A stretch of DNA of 64,000 nucleotides from Pseudopedobacter alpinus (GCF_042684645.1 NZ_JBHULV010000023.1:62001-126000); one strand, 5' to 3'. Positions 44,831 through 53,032 are shown, counted from the first letter of the stretch. Notes: generated from the sequence alone by a model not told the origin. Numbers and translations: made by a program.

Positions 44831-47347
44831 TTAGGGTAAATTGAAATTTCCACAAATACCACCAACTGTTGCGCTTAATTGCACATTGCCATTCCCTGCT
44901 TTTGTTAATGTTGCGCTATTACCAGATGTAGTTAAATTCACTAAACCACTACCAAGGCTAACATTCCAATTTACTGTTGCACCTGCTGGTAAATTGGGGA
45001 TAGTATAGGTTTCTGATGAATTACAGAATTGGGCTGGGCCTTGGATTAAATTTGATGGATTACAGAATATTGCACAATTACTAGGTGTATTTGTATTTCC
45101 TTGCAATTCTTTTAATAAAAAACCACCATTTCTGGGAGTAAATGTAACATGGTCTTCATTATTGTTACCTCCACTATTCGTATTTCCAACTGCTGTAACA
45201 AAACTAGAAAAAGAAGTATTGTATGGACTTGCAGGCGGATTATTAATACTATATGCTGCATATAATTGCGGTGTGCCAATGGTTGTGTTTCCTGAACCAA
45301 TATCTAACGCACTCACTGTTGGGATATAACCGAACCCGCCAACTTGTACCAATGTAGCAAAATCTGTAGGAATGCCTAGAGATGAAGCATTAGAAAAACT
45401 TGCTCTTCCTCCGGGGGCAGAATCTAGTGGTAACATGTAGGATTGTGCATTAACACTTCTATTGGTAATATTTGCATAAACATTAAATAAGCCCAGTACT
45501 TTTCTTTTTATACCAACCCTTCCCTTGTAAATTCTATCTGTGGTATGGTCAGGTAGTGCTTTTGCATTAAATTCTATTTCAAAACTTGACTTTGTTGATA
45601 TAATAGCCAAGGGGGCATATAACCCTATTAAAGGTTTATTGCTAAATAAACCACCAATTACCTGAATCCAGGATGAAGCAGCATCAAAAACATAAGGTAT
45701 TGATGTACTTGAAGTTTGAGAAAAAATAGTAGTTAAAGGAGCATATCCTTGCCCAGTACCGCATTCTGAACCGTTACTGATGGCGATATTTCTACATAAT
45801 GTTGGGCTGCCCAGTGAGCTGTAAGAACTATAAAATGAGTTATGAGCAGAATTATTTATAGGCAGATTATTTCCGCTACCAATATAATAAGTTAATAATT
45901 GTTTAGTTGCTGGCGCATCCAATACTGCTTTTCCAATATCCAAACCTTCAAATGCATCTTTAAATTTAAAAAGCGGTAGCGCACCCCAAAATAAAGAGAA
46001 CTCTGCATTGTTAAGGTGTTTAATCAATGCCTGTAAGCTTACAGGGAAGTTAGCTCCTTGATGAGGACCATCCATACTTAAGTACAGCCTGGTATCATGT
46101 GTAATGTTATTAATTTCCATCGTTCGCAATGCATGGCGAGCAATTACCGCCCCCATACTCAAACCCATCACAACATTTTGAGTAGTTGTAGTTTTATTAT
46201 TGTTTACCCAAGTAATAGCAGCTTGTGTTAAAGCACTGTTATTTTCTAAAAAATCAGCAGCATCTTCAAAATCAATAAAAATGATGTCATAACTTAATAA
46301 ATCCAAAGAATCTCTTAGGTTACCAGTAAGAAATAAATTAGTATTTAAACTGTTATTCAAAAAACGATCTACATTAAAGTTTGCATTTGGATTATTAGGT
46401 GTTGTTATTCTCCAAAAATCAATTCCTTCTACTACAATTAAAGGTTTTTGAATGGTATTACTGGTGTTAGTATCGCTTAATCTTATCTGAAGTGTGGCGG
46501 CTTTAATACCCATAGAAGTATTTGAAGTAATAACAGTGTCTAAACCGTTATTCGGGTAAGACCTATTATCACCACCGCCAGGAGTAAAGATTTCTTGTTC
46601 ATATTCAACATAAACCCTGCTATGCCCTTGGTATATACTATTATCAGTGTAAGTAACTTCATAATTAAAAATTTTATAGCCAGTGCTGTTATATTGCGTG
46701 TTAAACGGTATATCCATTTGTACAGTTCGCCAACCTTGACCATCACCCAAATCTATTTTCAAAGTGCTAATGGTTTTACCTGTATTGCCAAACGTTAAGC
46801 TGCTTTTAAAAGTAAAGCTTGCATAACCATTAATTGCTTTAATATAATCCATTCCGGCGGCTATGGCAAAAGCGGTTTTAGTAAGGTAAGGGCTTTGTGT
46901 TCTATTAGTTACATCATATAATTGCTCGTTAACGGCATACATTAAATTGGCGGTAAGCGCATCATCTCCTAAAACTTGATAATTATAATTAAGAACTGTA
47001 AATGGAATTGGTAACACATTAGAAATAGCTGCTTTTAAGGTGGCGTTAAAAGTAGGGAAGTCGGTTAAGTTAATGTTATTGTTAAATTTGGCGGTATAAA
47101 GTGATGCGTAAACACTACGCCATGTATTCATGTTCACATAATTACTATCATGTACACTTGTTAATCCTGTGTAATTATCCATGTTCACAAATTCACTACC
47201 ACAATCCATTAATAATCCCGTATTTACATGGCTAGCATCCACATGTTGGAAAATATATTGGATCCGTTGTGCAAAATCATTTGGGGTATCTTGAGCAAAC
47301 AAATAGCTAGTAATTATCAAAAAAGGTAAGAGTAAAATTTTCTTCAT
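44831..47347 (-). CDS. T9SS-secreted alpha/beta hydrolase (lipase-like), N-terminal part ending at in-frame stop
   Basis: Signal peptide ends SYLFAQ. The alpha/beta hydrolase core has the nucleophile elbow GLSMGAVIARHALRT (Ser near residue 397) and SMDGPHQGANFP near 430, resembling PGAP1/lipase-type enzymes, with KPLIVVEGIDFW opening the domain. The end (PAGATVNWNVSLGSG...VGGICGNFNLP) is a PKD-like fold. The frame stops at TAA (44833-44831), yet continues in the same frame as RTINVGAPSLG...YWCSNNSSG up to the gap at 44710. AAA to TAA (Lys to stop) is the simplest reading. Substrate unknown; ester bond likely. Confidence 0.82.
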   Translation of the reverse strand: MKKILLLPFLIITSYLFAQDTPNDFAQRIQYIFQHVDASHVNTGLLMDCGSEFVNMDNYTGLTSVHDSNYVNMNTWRSVYASLYTAKFNNNINLTDFPTFNATLKAAISNVLPIPFTVLNYNYQVLGDDALTANLMYAVNEQLYDVTNRTQSPYLTKTAFAIAAGMDYIKAINGYASFTFKSSLTFGNTGKTISTLKIDLGDGQGWRTVQMDIPFNTQYNSTGYKIFNYEVTYTDNSIYQGHSRVYVEYEQEIFTPGGGDNRSYPNNGLDTVITSNTSMGIKAATLQIRLSDTNTSNTIQKPLIVVEGIDFWRITTPNNPNANFNVDRFLNNSLNTNLFLTGNLRDSLDLLSYDIIFIDFEDAADFLENNSALTQAAITWVNNNKTTTTQNVVMGLSMGAVIARHALRTMEINNITHDTRLYLSMDGPHQGANFPVSLQALIKHLNNAEFSLFWGALPLFKFKDAFEGLDIGKAVLDAPATKQLLTYYIGSGNNLPINNSAHNSFYSSYSSLGSPTLCRNIAISNGSECGTGQGYAPLTTIFSQTSSTSIPYVFDAASSWIQVIGGLFSNKPLIGLYAPLAIISTKSSFEIEFNAKALPDHTTDRIYKGRVGIKRKVLGLFNVYANITNRSVNAQSYMLPLDSAPGGRASFSNASSLGIPTDFATLVQVGGFGYIPTVSALDIGSGNTTIGTPQLYAAYSINNPPASPYNTSFSSFVTAVGNTNSGGNNNEDHVTFTPRNGGFLLKELQGNTNTPSNCAIFCNPSNLIQGPAQFCNSSETYTIPNLPAGATVNWNVSLGSGLVNLTTSGNSATLTKAGNGNVQLSATVGGICGNFNLP

Positions 47348-47374
47348 AGTTTCAAATTTTAAGGTAACTTATTT

Positions 47375-47890
47375 TTAGTTAGTATATTTAACATCAAATC
47401 TTCCATCTGTTATTACAACTTCAATTCCATTTTTATTTTTTGCCTTGAAATTTAAGACTCCAGATATAATATTCAATTGTTTATTGTAGGTTTTTATAAT
47501 TATGACTCCACTATAACTCTTATAAATGTCTCCAGAAACAGAGTATTCAGCACTATTCTCCATAATTAATTCGTAGGTGCCAGTTTGCGCTAAATTCCGT
47601 ACCCCAATCACTATATTTTCATTATCTCTTCCAATTTTTAAATTTAAAATATCAAATTGAATGGTTGTGCTTAACGCTGGCGCAGATAAAGAGCTTGACT
47701 TCGGTAGCCAAACCTCCCCATTTACTAAACAGCCAAAAGTTCCTTTGCCTGTTTGAGTTTCTGCTGGTAAAACATCTTCTTTTGTTGTTTCTGTTGTTTT
47801 TTTACAATGCATACCTGTAAAAAGCAGGAAGCTCAAGGCTAAAAGCCAAAAGCATAAGTTTTGAAGTTTTAAGTGTTTTTGTTTTTTCAT
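47375..47890 (-). CDS. DUF6252-like lipoprotein
   Basis: A 171-residue exported protein has a hydrophobic signal and a possible lipobox at TGMHCKK (Cys near 31; the -3 and -1 residues are atypical). The mature part contains GKGTFGCLVNGEVWLP and ends ISGVLNFKAKNKNG...DGRFDVKYTN, a layout shared with the gene at 48910 (GKNTVGFILNNEVWVP...NGRFDLKMN) and with small Bacteroidota lipoproteins of the DUF6252 type. Function is unknown. Its 103-bp upstream region is duplicated ahead of the 48910 gene. Confidence 0.75.
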   Translation of the reverse strand: MKKQKHLKLQNLCFWLLALSFLLFTGMHCKKTTETTKEDVLPAETQTGKGTFGCLVNGEVWLPKSSSLSAPALSTTIQFDILNLKIGRDNENIVIGVRNLAQTGTYELIMENSAEYSVSGDIYKSYSGVIIIKTYNKQLNIISGVLNFKAKNKNGIEVVITDGRFDVKYTN

Positions 47891-47925
47891 AATATTTTGT
47901 TTTATAGATGATACGATAGAAGAAG

Positions 47926-48028
47926 AATTAAAGATACAATTTATTGTGAATTAGTAGATTAAGTTTTTGTTAATAAAAATAATAAACTTCTAATTAAAAG
48001 TAGATTACAACAATTTATACAGGCCCTT
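47926..48028. repeat. 103-bp upstream repeat, copy 1
   Basis: This is nearly identical to 49559-49661: AATTAAAGATACAATTTATT, then GTAGATTAAGTTTTTGTT and CTTCTAATTAAAAG. It precedes the DUF6252-like gene at 47375, as copy 2 precedes the related gene at 48910. Copy 1 lacks the full GCGCTTGTGTAAA palindrome seen after copy 2. Confidence 0.88.
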
Positions 48029-48053
48029 TAATGGTTAAGTATTGCTCAATGTT

Positions 48054-48166
48054 TTATTTTGAATCACACAAACAGGCATTCATTTTTAAATCAAAACGGC
48101 CGTTTTTTAGAATAATTTGTTTACCTGTACCATTTTGATTTTCAGAAAGTATAAATTCAAACTCCT
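48054..48166 (-). pseudogene. 3' remnant of a DUF6252-like lipoprotein gene
   Basis: The frame reads EFEFILSENQNGTGKQI, then ILKNGRFDLKMNACLCDSK and stop, almost the same as the C-terminus of the intact gene at 48910. About 102 bases align with four mismatches. The copy is cut off exactly where the REP-RAYT element begins. No start or signal peptide remains. Confidence 0.88.
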
Positions 48167-48170
48167 ACTC

Positions 48171-48220
48171 TAGCGCAAGTCTTAGCGGGCTTGCTTGAGC
48201 CAAAGCCTGACTTGTGCTTA
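48171..48220 (+). repeat. Left REP hairpin
   Basis: AGCGCAAGTC (48172-48181) can pair with GACTTGTGCTT (48209-48219) via one wobble. The loop contains GGCTTGCTTGAGCCAAAGCC, itself able to fold. Confidence 0.82.
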
Positions 48221-48226
48221 TAAATA

Positions 48227-48781
48227 TTATTGCAGTACATCTATTTCTATTAATCCGTTACCTTCCTGATAATCCCTTGCACTACTGTATAAATAATCTT
48301 CTGCTTTCTCAACTATTCCTGCTTCAATCGGATTATTATGTATATAATTTAATCTTTGGGCAAACATATCGCTATGTGCATCTAATTCTATAGGATGGTT
48401 GTCCTGTCTCCAAAACTGGTAATTTGTATTGTTGCTGTTTTCCTTACCAGCTTTTGCAAATAAGTACATCATCCATTCTTTTCTGCTTTCATTCTTACTT
48501 TCCCTTATTTCCTTTAATATTTTATATGATGTGTATTTTTTTAAATCCCGCATCACATCTGCCAATTTTCCTTCTGTTCTGCTACTGATTATTAGATGAA
48601 CATGGTTACTCATTAACACCCAAGCATGTATATTTAAACGTTTTTCTTTTCTGCAATAAACTAGACTTTCTAAAAATAGATCTCTATAAACTTGTCTTGT
48701 AAAAACATCTATCCAACCTACTACTGCAAAACTTACAAAGTAAATCCCTGTATTATTATTGAATTTATATTTTGTACTCAT
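48227..48781 (-). CDS. REP-associated tyrosine transposase (RAYT, Y1_Tnp)
   Basis: This 184-residue single-strand HUH transposase has the metal motif LMSNHVHLIISS near residues 55-66 and the helix with the candidate catalytic Tyr in QRLNYIHNNPIEAGIV near 143-158, followed by YLYSSARDY, a motif shared by RAYTs. Unlike IS200 enzymes, RAYTs are usually single copy and act on REP hairpins elsewhere in the genome. It lies 6 bases from the left REP and 31 from the right REP. Confidence 0.93.
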   Translation of the reverse strand: MSTKYKFNNNTGIYFVSFAVVGWIDVFTRQVYRDLFLESLVYCRKEKRLNIHAWVLMSNHVHLIISSRTEGKLADVMRDLKKYTSYKILKEIRESKNESRKEWMMYLFAKAGKENSNNTNYQFWRQDNHPIELDAHSDMFAQRLNYIHNNPIEAGIVEKAEDYLYSSARDYQEGNGLIEIDVLQ

Positions 48782-48812
48782 CTATCAATCTATTCTTTAT
48801 ACAATGTATGTC

Positions 48813-48865
48813 TAAAGCACAAGTCACCCACTTCCTTTTTTCCAACGCTCATAAGACTTGCGCTA
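48813..48865 (-). repeat. Right REP hairpin
   Basis: This is the inverted counterpart of the left REP: TAAAGCACAAGTCA begins it and TAAGACTTGCGCTA ends it. Outer 14 bases are an exact inverted match to 48171-48184; loops differ. Confidence 0.82.
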
Positions 48866-48909
48866 GATAGGGGTATTTTTAATATGGTAATAAACAGTTT
48901 TGTTTAATT

Positions 48910-49503
48910 TTAATCACACAAACAAACATTCATTTTTAAATCAAAACGCCCGTTTTTTAGAATAATTTGTTTGCCTGTACCATTTTGATTTTCAGAAAGT
49001 ATAAATTCAAACTCTCCAGAAATAATTTCTTTATCGGTATCCAATTTTGAGATGATAAATTTGCTTCCTTTTAGAATTCTTACATAGCTATTGCTGGCTT
49101 CATTTATTTTATCGCCTGAGAAAAATACATCTATCGAATCTATCTTATCTCCTGTAGAAGTAATTGTGCTTCCGAACGTTGAGATACTTAAAAACGATTT
49201 TTTGTTTACCTTATCTACTTCTCTCCCAAAATATAAGTATAAACCACCTTCATCAACCTGATTATATACATTTCTAGAATTTGTGCCTCCATAACTTACA
49301 GCCATTTTCTTACAGGCTTTACTTAACCATAAACCGCATTTTGCATAAGGCACCCAAACTTCATTGTTAAGTATAAAACCTACGGTATTTTTTCCTTCTT
49401 GGGTAGCAGCAGGTAATACTGCATTTTTTGTAGGGTCTTTTTTACAGGAGTTAAAGGCAAGTGCTGCTGCAATTAATAAGGTAAAAAGCTTGAGATTTTT
49501 CAT
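48910..49503 (-). CDS. DUF6252-like lipoprotein (intact)
   Basis: A 197-residue lipoprotein has lipobox LAFNSCKK (Cys near 20), then GKNTVGFILNNEVWVP, CGLWLSKACKKMAVSYGG and a C-terminal beta-rich region ending NGRFDLKMNVCLCD. It is related to the gene at 47375, and its last ~34 residues are duplicated in the remnant at 48054. Cysteine pairs in the mature part may form disulfides. Function unknown; probably anchored in the outer or inner membrane facing outwards. Confidence 0.82.
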   Translation of the reverse strand: MKNLKLFTLLIAAALAFNSCKKDPTKNAVLPAATQEGKNTVGFILNNEVWVPYAKCGLWLSKACKKMAVSYGGTNSRNVYNQVDEGGLYLYFGREVDKVNKKSFLSISTFGSTITSTGDKIDSIDVFFSGDKINEASNSYVRILKGSKFIISKLDTDKEIISGEFEFILSENQNGTGKQIILKNGRFDLKMNVCLCD

Positions 49504-49558
49504 TGTTTTTTATTTAGTAGTTGTTGTGACTTGTTTTTAAGCTGTACGATGTTAATGT

Positions 49559-49661
49559 AATTAAAGATACAATTTATTGTTAATTAGTAGATTAAGTTTT
49601 TGTTGACAAAAGCGATTAACTTCTAATTAAAAGCAGATTACAACAATTTATACAGGCGCTT
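49559..49661. repeat. 103-bp upstream repeat, copy 2
   Basis: Nearly identical to 47926-48028, upstream of the 48910 gene. Most differences are in GTTGACAAAAGCGATTAAC versus GTTAATAAAAATAATAAAC. It supports tandem duplication of gene plus control region. Confidence 0.88.
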
Positions 49662-49668
49662 GTGTAAA
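49647..49668. promoter_or_regulatory. CRE-like palindrome between divergent lipoprotein genes
   Basis: TTTATACAGGCGC and GCGCTTGTGTAAA form a 22-bp near-palindrome (11 of 13) followed by TTTTTTGTTC. It is closely similar to the site at 44127. It lies 144 bases upstream of the 48910 gene and 98 bases before the plus-strand gene at 49766. Confidence 0.42.
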
Positions 49669-49765
49669 TTTTTTGTTCATACAAAAATCTAAATCTTTTG
49701 ATACTTCGTAAATGCTATCAATTAACTCAAATAAATAATACAAAAACTTAAGAAAACTCAAAATC

Positions 49766-50797
49766 ATGAAAAAAAACACAACAAATTATATCAAAAAAGC
49801 ACTAGGTGCTACTTTGTTATCAGCATTAATTTTTACGGCTTGTAAAAAGAACGACACAGATCCAATTGCAAATCCGGTTTCACGCCTTTTTGTATCTAAC
49901 GCAGATTTAACAAATCCTAATTTATCAGTTTATAGTCCAGCAGACGGAGCTACGTTACCTTCACCTATGCAAGTTAACACAAGTGCTCCAGACGGAAATG
50001 GAGTAGTTTACGACGCTGCAAGTAATGTAGGATTTCAAGTAAGCAGACAAGATAAAACAATTAAAAAATTCACGGTTTCTAGCACTGGAGAAGTAACGGT
50101 AACAGGTTCTTTTGTTGATGCAACTTTAACAAGTGGTAGAGATGCTGCTTATGATGCTGCCAATAAAACCCTTTACGTTGCTAGTAATACCGATAGCAAA
50201 ATATTTGTTTATGCAAATGCTCCAGCTTTAACTGGAAGCGTTACTGCTAACAAAGTTTTTACTTTAGACGGCCAACCATGGGGATTAGATTTTGCAAACG
50301 GTAGCTTAATGGTTTTAATTGATTTAGACAGAAAAGAAATCCAATTATTTAAAAATGTAAACTCTATTGCAACAGGTACAGTAACACCAAGCAATAAAAT
50401 TACGATACCAGCAGCAACAAGATTACATGGTTTAGTTTACGATGCAGCTTCTGATCTATTATTAGTTACAGAAATTGGTGCAGCAACAGCTTCTCCATTA
50501 GCTATTCCTGCTTTTAATGCAGATGGTGGTATTTATATTATTGAAGGTGCAATGGCTAAATTTACAGCTAATGCTGCGGTAACTGCAAACAGAACAATTT
50601 TTGGTTCAAATACCATGATGGGAAATCCAGTAGATATTACTTTTGACGCAAGAGCAGGCAAAAAGTTAATTTACGTAGCAGAAAAAGCAAACAAAAAAAT
50701 ATTAGTTTTTAAATTAACTGATAACGGAAATGTAGCCCCAACTACTTCCGCTACAGTAACAACCTTACCTGAGTCTATATTCTTAGACGCAAGATAA
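49766..50797 (+). CDS. Beta-propeller-like lipoprotein
   Basis: The lipobox is LIFTACKK (Cys near 26). The mature 315 residues show repeating blade-like units: SRLFVSNADL, VYDAASNVGFQV, RDAAYDAANKTLYVASN, PWGLDFANGSLMV, HGLVYDAASDLLLVTE, VDITFDARAGKKLIYVAEK. The spacing of about 45-55 residues suggests a YncE/NHL-type propeller of roughly six blades. No catalytic residues are evident; ligand binding or redox sensing cannot be concluded. It is single-gene and ends at a strong terminator. GC is somewhat higher than its neighbours. Confidence 0.78.
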   Translation: MKKNTTNYIKKALGATLLSALIFTACKKNDTDPIANPVSRLFVSNADLTNPNLSVYSPADGATLPSPMQVNTSAPDGNGVVYDAASNVGFQVSRQDKTIKKFTVSSTGEVTVTGSFVDATLTSGRDAAYDAANKTLYVASNTDSKIFVYANAPALTGSVTANKVFTLDGQPWGLDFANGSLMVLIDLDRKEIQLFKNVNSIATGTVTPSNKITIPAATRLHGLVYDAASDLLLVTEIGAATASPLAIPAFNADGGIYIIEGAMAKFTANAAVTANRTIFGSNTMMGNPVDITFDARAGKKLIYVAEKANKKILVFKLTDNGNVAPTTSATVTTLPESIFLDAR

Positions 50798-50817
50798 GTT
50801 TGAGTTTTGTGGGTGAA

Positions 50818-50846
50818 AGAGGTTGTCTATTATTTAGGCAGCCTCT
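50818..50846 (+). terminator. Intrinsic terminator after propeller lipoprotein
   Basis: AGAGGTTGTCTA pairs with TAGGCAGCCTCT (two G-U pairs), with loop TTATT and a T-run from 50846. Confidence 0.87.
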
Positions 50847-50891
50847 TTTTTGTTTATAAAACAAAAAAATGTGTAACACATCATTACAACC

Positions 50892-50915
50892 TATGTAAAG
50901 CGTTTGCTATATTTG
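50892..50915 (+). promoter_or_regulatory. Promoter -7 box with overlapping CRE-like site
   Basis: TATATTTG (50908-50915) is a perfect TAnnTTTG match, 17 bases before the ATG at 50932. TATGTAAAGCGTTTGCTATA (50892-50911) overlaps it and resembles the site upstream of the GH3 gene. No good -33 TTG was found. Confidence 0.45.
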
Positions 50916-50931
50916 CTAAAAAACAAACATT

Positions 50932-51360
50932 ATGTACACAGGCTTATTACACCTTCACTCAATTTTAAGATACGTAGTCTTAATACTGGTTTTATTATCA
51001 ATTTTTCAAGCGTTTGCAGCTGGCAGCAAACCATACACTCCGGCAAATAAAAAAGTAAATTTGTTTGCCTTAATTAGTACGCATATTCAATTATTATTAG
51101 GTTTGGTATTATACTTTATTAGCCCTAATGTAGATTTTTCGAGAATGAGCGAACCTACATTTAGATATTGGAATGTGGAACACATTAGTATGATGATTTT
51201 AGCAACCATTTTGATAACTATTGGTTATTCAAAATCTAAAAAAGCAGTAGATGCAAAAGCTAAACACAAAGCCATTTACATTTTTTATACCATTGCTATT
51301 GTTGTAGTGTTATTAGCCATATTTACCATGAAGGATAGAAATCCTTGGTTTAATATGTAA
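50932..51360 (+). CDS. Four-helix membrane protein, cytochrome b-like
   Basis: The 142 residues have four transmembrane helices and His residues placed at LLHLHSILRY (7, 9), STHIQLLLGL and NVEHISMMIL, an arrangement that could bind heme b. Similar short proteins in Sphingobacteriaceae are annotated as cytochrome B or unknown membrane proteins. A short cytosolic C-terminus ends DRNPWFNM. Function not established. Preceded by its own -7 box and followed by the trp leader. Confidence 0.72.
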   Translation: MYTGLLHLHSILRYVVLILVLLSIFQAFAAGSKPYTPANKKVNLFALISTHIQLLLGLVLYFISPNVDFSRMSEPTFRYWNVEHISMMILATILITIGYSKSKKAVDAKAKHKAIYIFYTIAIVVVLLAIFTMKDRNPWFNM

Positions 51361-51413
51361 ATACATATTTTAAGAAAAAATCACATTAAATTTTTAAAAG
51401 TCGATTTTCTTTA

Positions 51414-51421
51414 TATTTTTG
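51414..51421 (+). promoter_or_regulatory. Candidate -7 box of trp transcript
   Basis: TATTTTTG agrees with TAnnTTTG. It would start transcription near 51427, only a few bases before the leader ATG at 51429, giving a nearly leaderless mRNA. A -33 TTG is not clear. Confidence 0.45.
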
Positions 51422-51428
51422 CGACGCA

Positions 51429-51503
51429 ATGAGTAACAATATCAATACAACTAAGTGGTGGTGGCAAGGTAAAAACCAAGCTTCGGCAAGTCTATTTGTA
51501 TAA
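51429..51503 (+). CDS. trpL: trp operon leader peptide with three consecutive Trp codons
   Basis: A 24-codon frame begins MSNNINTTK, then three TGG codons (51456-51464), then QGKNQASASLFV and TAA. This is the classic form of a tryptophan attenuation leader: scarce Trp-tRNA stalls the ribosome at the Trp run. A GC-rich hairpin with nine Ts lies 40 bases downstream and trpE starts at 51599. The peptide is too short for usual gene callers. Confidence 0.88.
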   Translation: MSNNINTTKWWWQGKNQASASLFV

Positions 51504-51543
51504 TTTAAAGAGAATTTAACCCAAACCTAAACAAATACGAGAC

Positions 51544-51572
51544 CCCGACGCTAACCCGTCGGGTTTTTTTTT
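51544..51572 (+). terminator. Transcription attenuator of the trp operon
   Basis: CCCGACG (51544-51550) pairs with CGTCGGG (51557-51563), with loop CTAACC and T9 (51564-51572). It lies between leader peptide and trpE. Upstream segments GGTGGTGGCAAGGT and AACCCAAACC in the leader could form the alternative pairing, but the antiterminator was not modelled. Confidence 0.88.
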
Positions 51573-51598
51573 GACTTAGATTTGTAAAAAATAATAAC

Positions 51599-53011
51599 AT
51601 GAGTAGTTTTAAACTAAATGTAACCTATAAAAAATTATTAGCAGATACCACGACACCTGTAAGCATTTATTTGCGCTTAAGAGACGTTTTTCCTAATAGT
51701 TTATTATTAGAAAGTTCTGATTACCATAGTCGTGAAAACAGCATGAGCTATGTATGTTGCGACCCAGTTGCTGGTATAACTTTAAATAAAGGCAACTTAA
51801 CCAAAAGCTACCCTAATGATACTAAAGAAGTTTTAGCTGCAAATACTTTTAACCTTACAGATGAGGTTTATAACTTTAGAAAAAACTTTGAAAGCAATGC
51901 CGATACCAGTCTAAAGTTTATTACTGATGGATTATTTGGTTACTTTACACATGAAGCGGTTGAATATTTTGAAGATATAAAACTTAAGAAACAGGAAAAT
52001 AACGAAAGAGAAATCCCCACTTTTCAGTACCATATTTACCGTTATATTATAGCTATTGACCATTTTAAAAATGAACTCTACATCGTTAAAAACGAAACAG
52101 AGTTTGAAAAAGACGAAAATGGTTTAGAGAAAATTCAACACCTTATTCAGAATAAAAATTTTCCGGAGTATAAATTTAGCCTACAAGGCGAAGAGACTTC
52201 AAACCTAAAAGATGAGGAGTTTATTACCTTGGTAGAAAAAATGAAAAAGCATATTTTTCGTGGAGATGTTTTTCAGATTGTGCCTTCCAGAGCTTTCCAA
52301 ACCTCTTTTTTAGGTGATGAATTTAATGTTTACAGAGCTTTACGTTCTATAAATCCATCGCCATATTTATTTTATTTTGATTACGGAAGCTTTAAAATAT
52401 TTGGGTCTTCGCCCGAAGCACAATTAACTATCAAAAAAGGCGTTGCGTCCATTTATCCAATTGCCGGAACTTTTAAACGTTCTGGTAATGATGCCCAGGA
52501 TAAGATTATTGCCGAAGAATTAGAAAACGACCCAAAAGAATCGGCAGAACATGTGATGTTGGTTGATTTGGCCCGCAACGATTTAAGCCGTCATTGTACC
52601 CAAGTAAAAGTTGAAGCTTACAAAGAAGTACAATTTTACTCGCATTTAATCCATTTGGTATCAAAAGTTAGTGGCCAGCTAAAACCGGGTGTAAACCCAT
52701 TTAAAATTGTTGCTGATACTTTTCCGGCTGGTACTTTAAGTGGTGCGCCTAAATACAGAGCAATGGAATTGATAGACCAATATGAAAAAACTAAGCGTAG
52801 TTTTTACAGTGGTGCCATAGGTTTTATGGGTTTCAATGGCGATTTTAACCATGCCATTATGATTCGTTCTTTTTTAAGCAAAGCCAATAAATTGCATTAT
52901 CAAGCAGGCGCTGGTATTGTTGCAGATTCTGACCCGGTATCGGAATTAAATGAAGTAAACCATAAAATAGCAGCTTTAAGAAACGCTCTGAAACAAGCAG
53001 AGGAAATTTGA
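51599..53011 (+). CDS. trpE: Anthranilate synthase component I
   Basis: TrpE converts chorismate to anthranilate with TrpG-derived ammonia. Motifs are FQIVPSRAFQT near 223, YLFYFDYGSFKIFGSSPEAQL near 255-275 (given here: IFGSSPEAQL), IAGTFKRSG near 290, ENDPKESAEHVMLVDLARND near 308 and SGAPKYRAMELIDQYE near 378. N-terminal LLESSDYHSREN holds the residues (LLES type) tied to tryptophan feedback. The length of 470 is typical. First gene of the unit, after the attenuator. Confidence 0.97.
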   Translation: MSSFKLNVTYKKLLADTTTPVSIYLRLRDVFPNSLLLESSDYHSRENSMSYVCCDPVAGITLNKGNLTKSYPNDTKEVLAANTFNLTDEVYNFRKNFESNADTSLKFITDGLFGYFTHEAVEYFEDIKLKKQENNEREIPTFQYHIYRYIIAIDHFKNELYIVKNETEFEKDENGLEKIQHLIQNKNFPEYKFSLQGEETSNLKDEEFITLVEKMKKHIFRGDVFQIVPSRAFQTSFLGDEFNVYRALRSINPSPYLFYFDYGSFKIFGSSPEAQLTIKKGVASIYPIAGTFKRSGNDAQDKIIAEELENDPKESAEHVMLVDLARNDLSRHCTQVKVEAYKEVQFYSHLIHLVSKVSGQLKPGVNPFKIVADTFPAGTLSGAPKYRAMELIDQYEKTKRSFYSGAIGFMGFNGDFNHAIMIRSFLSKANKLHYQAGAGIVADSDPVSELNEVNHKIAALRNALKQAEEI

Positions 53012-53032
53012 ATTTAAGAAGGTGAGAGGCAT

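Larger units (their letters stand above)
48171..48865. mobile_element. REP-RAYT element (two inverted REPs with transposase gene)
   Basis: A 695-bp segment begins with TAGCGCAAGTCTTA and ends with its perfect inverted copy TAAGACTTGCGCTA. Each end is a REP hairpin of about 50 bp, and the RAYT transposase gene lies between. The element sits between a truncated and an intact lipoprotein gene copy. Confidence 0.88.

Noticed and set aside
48060..49018. Target-site duplication of ~100 bp by the RAYT element
   Set aside because: HUH transposases do not make long target duplications, and the two copies carry four differences; a pre-existing tandem gene duplication explains it better.
50903..50906. 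TTTG as a -33 element for the 50932 gene
   Set aside because: It lies directly next to the -7 box, not about 20 bases upstream.
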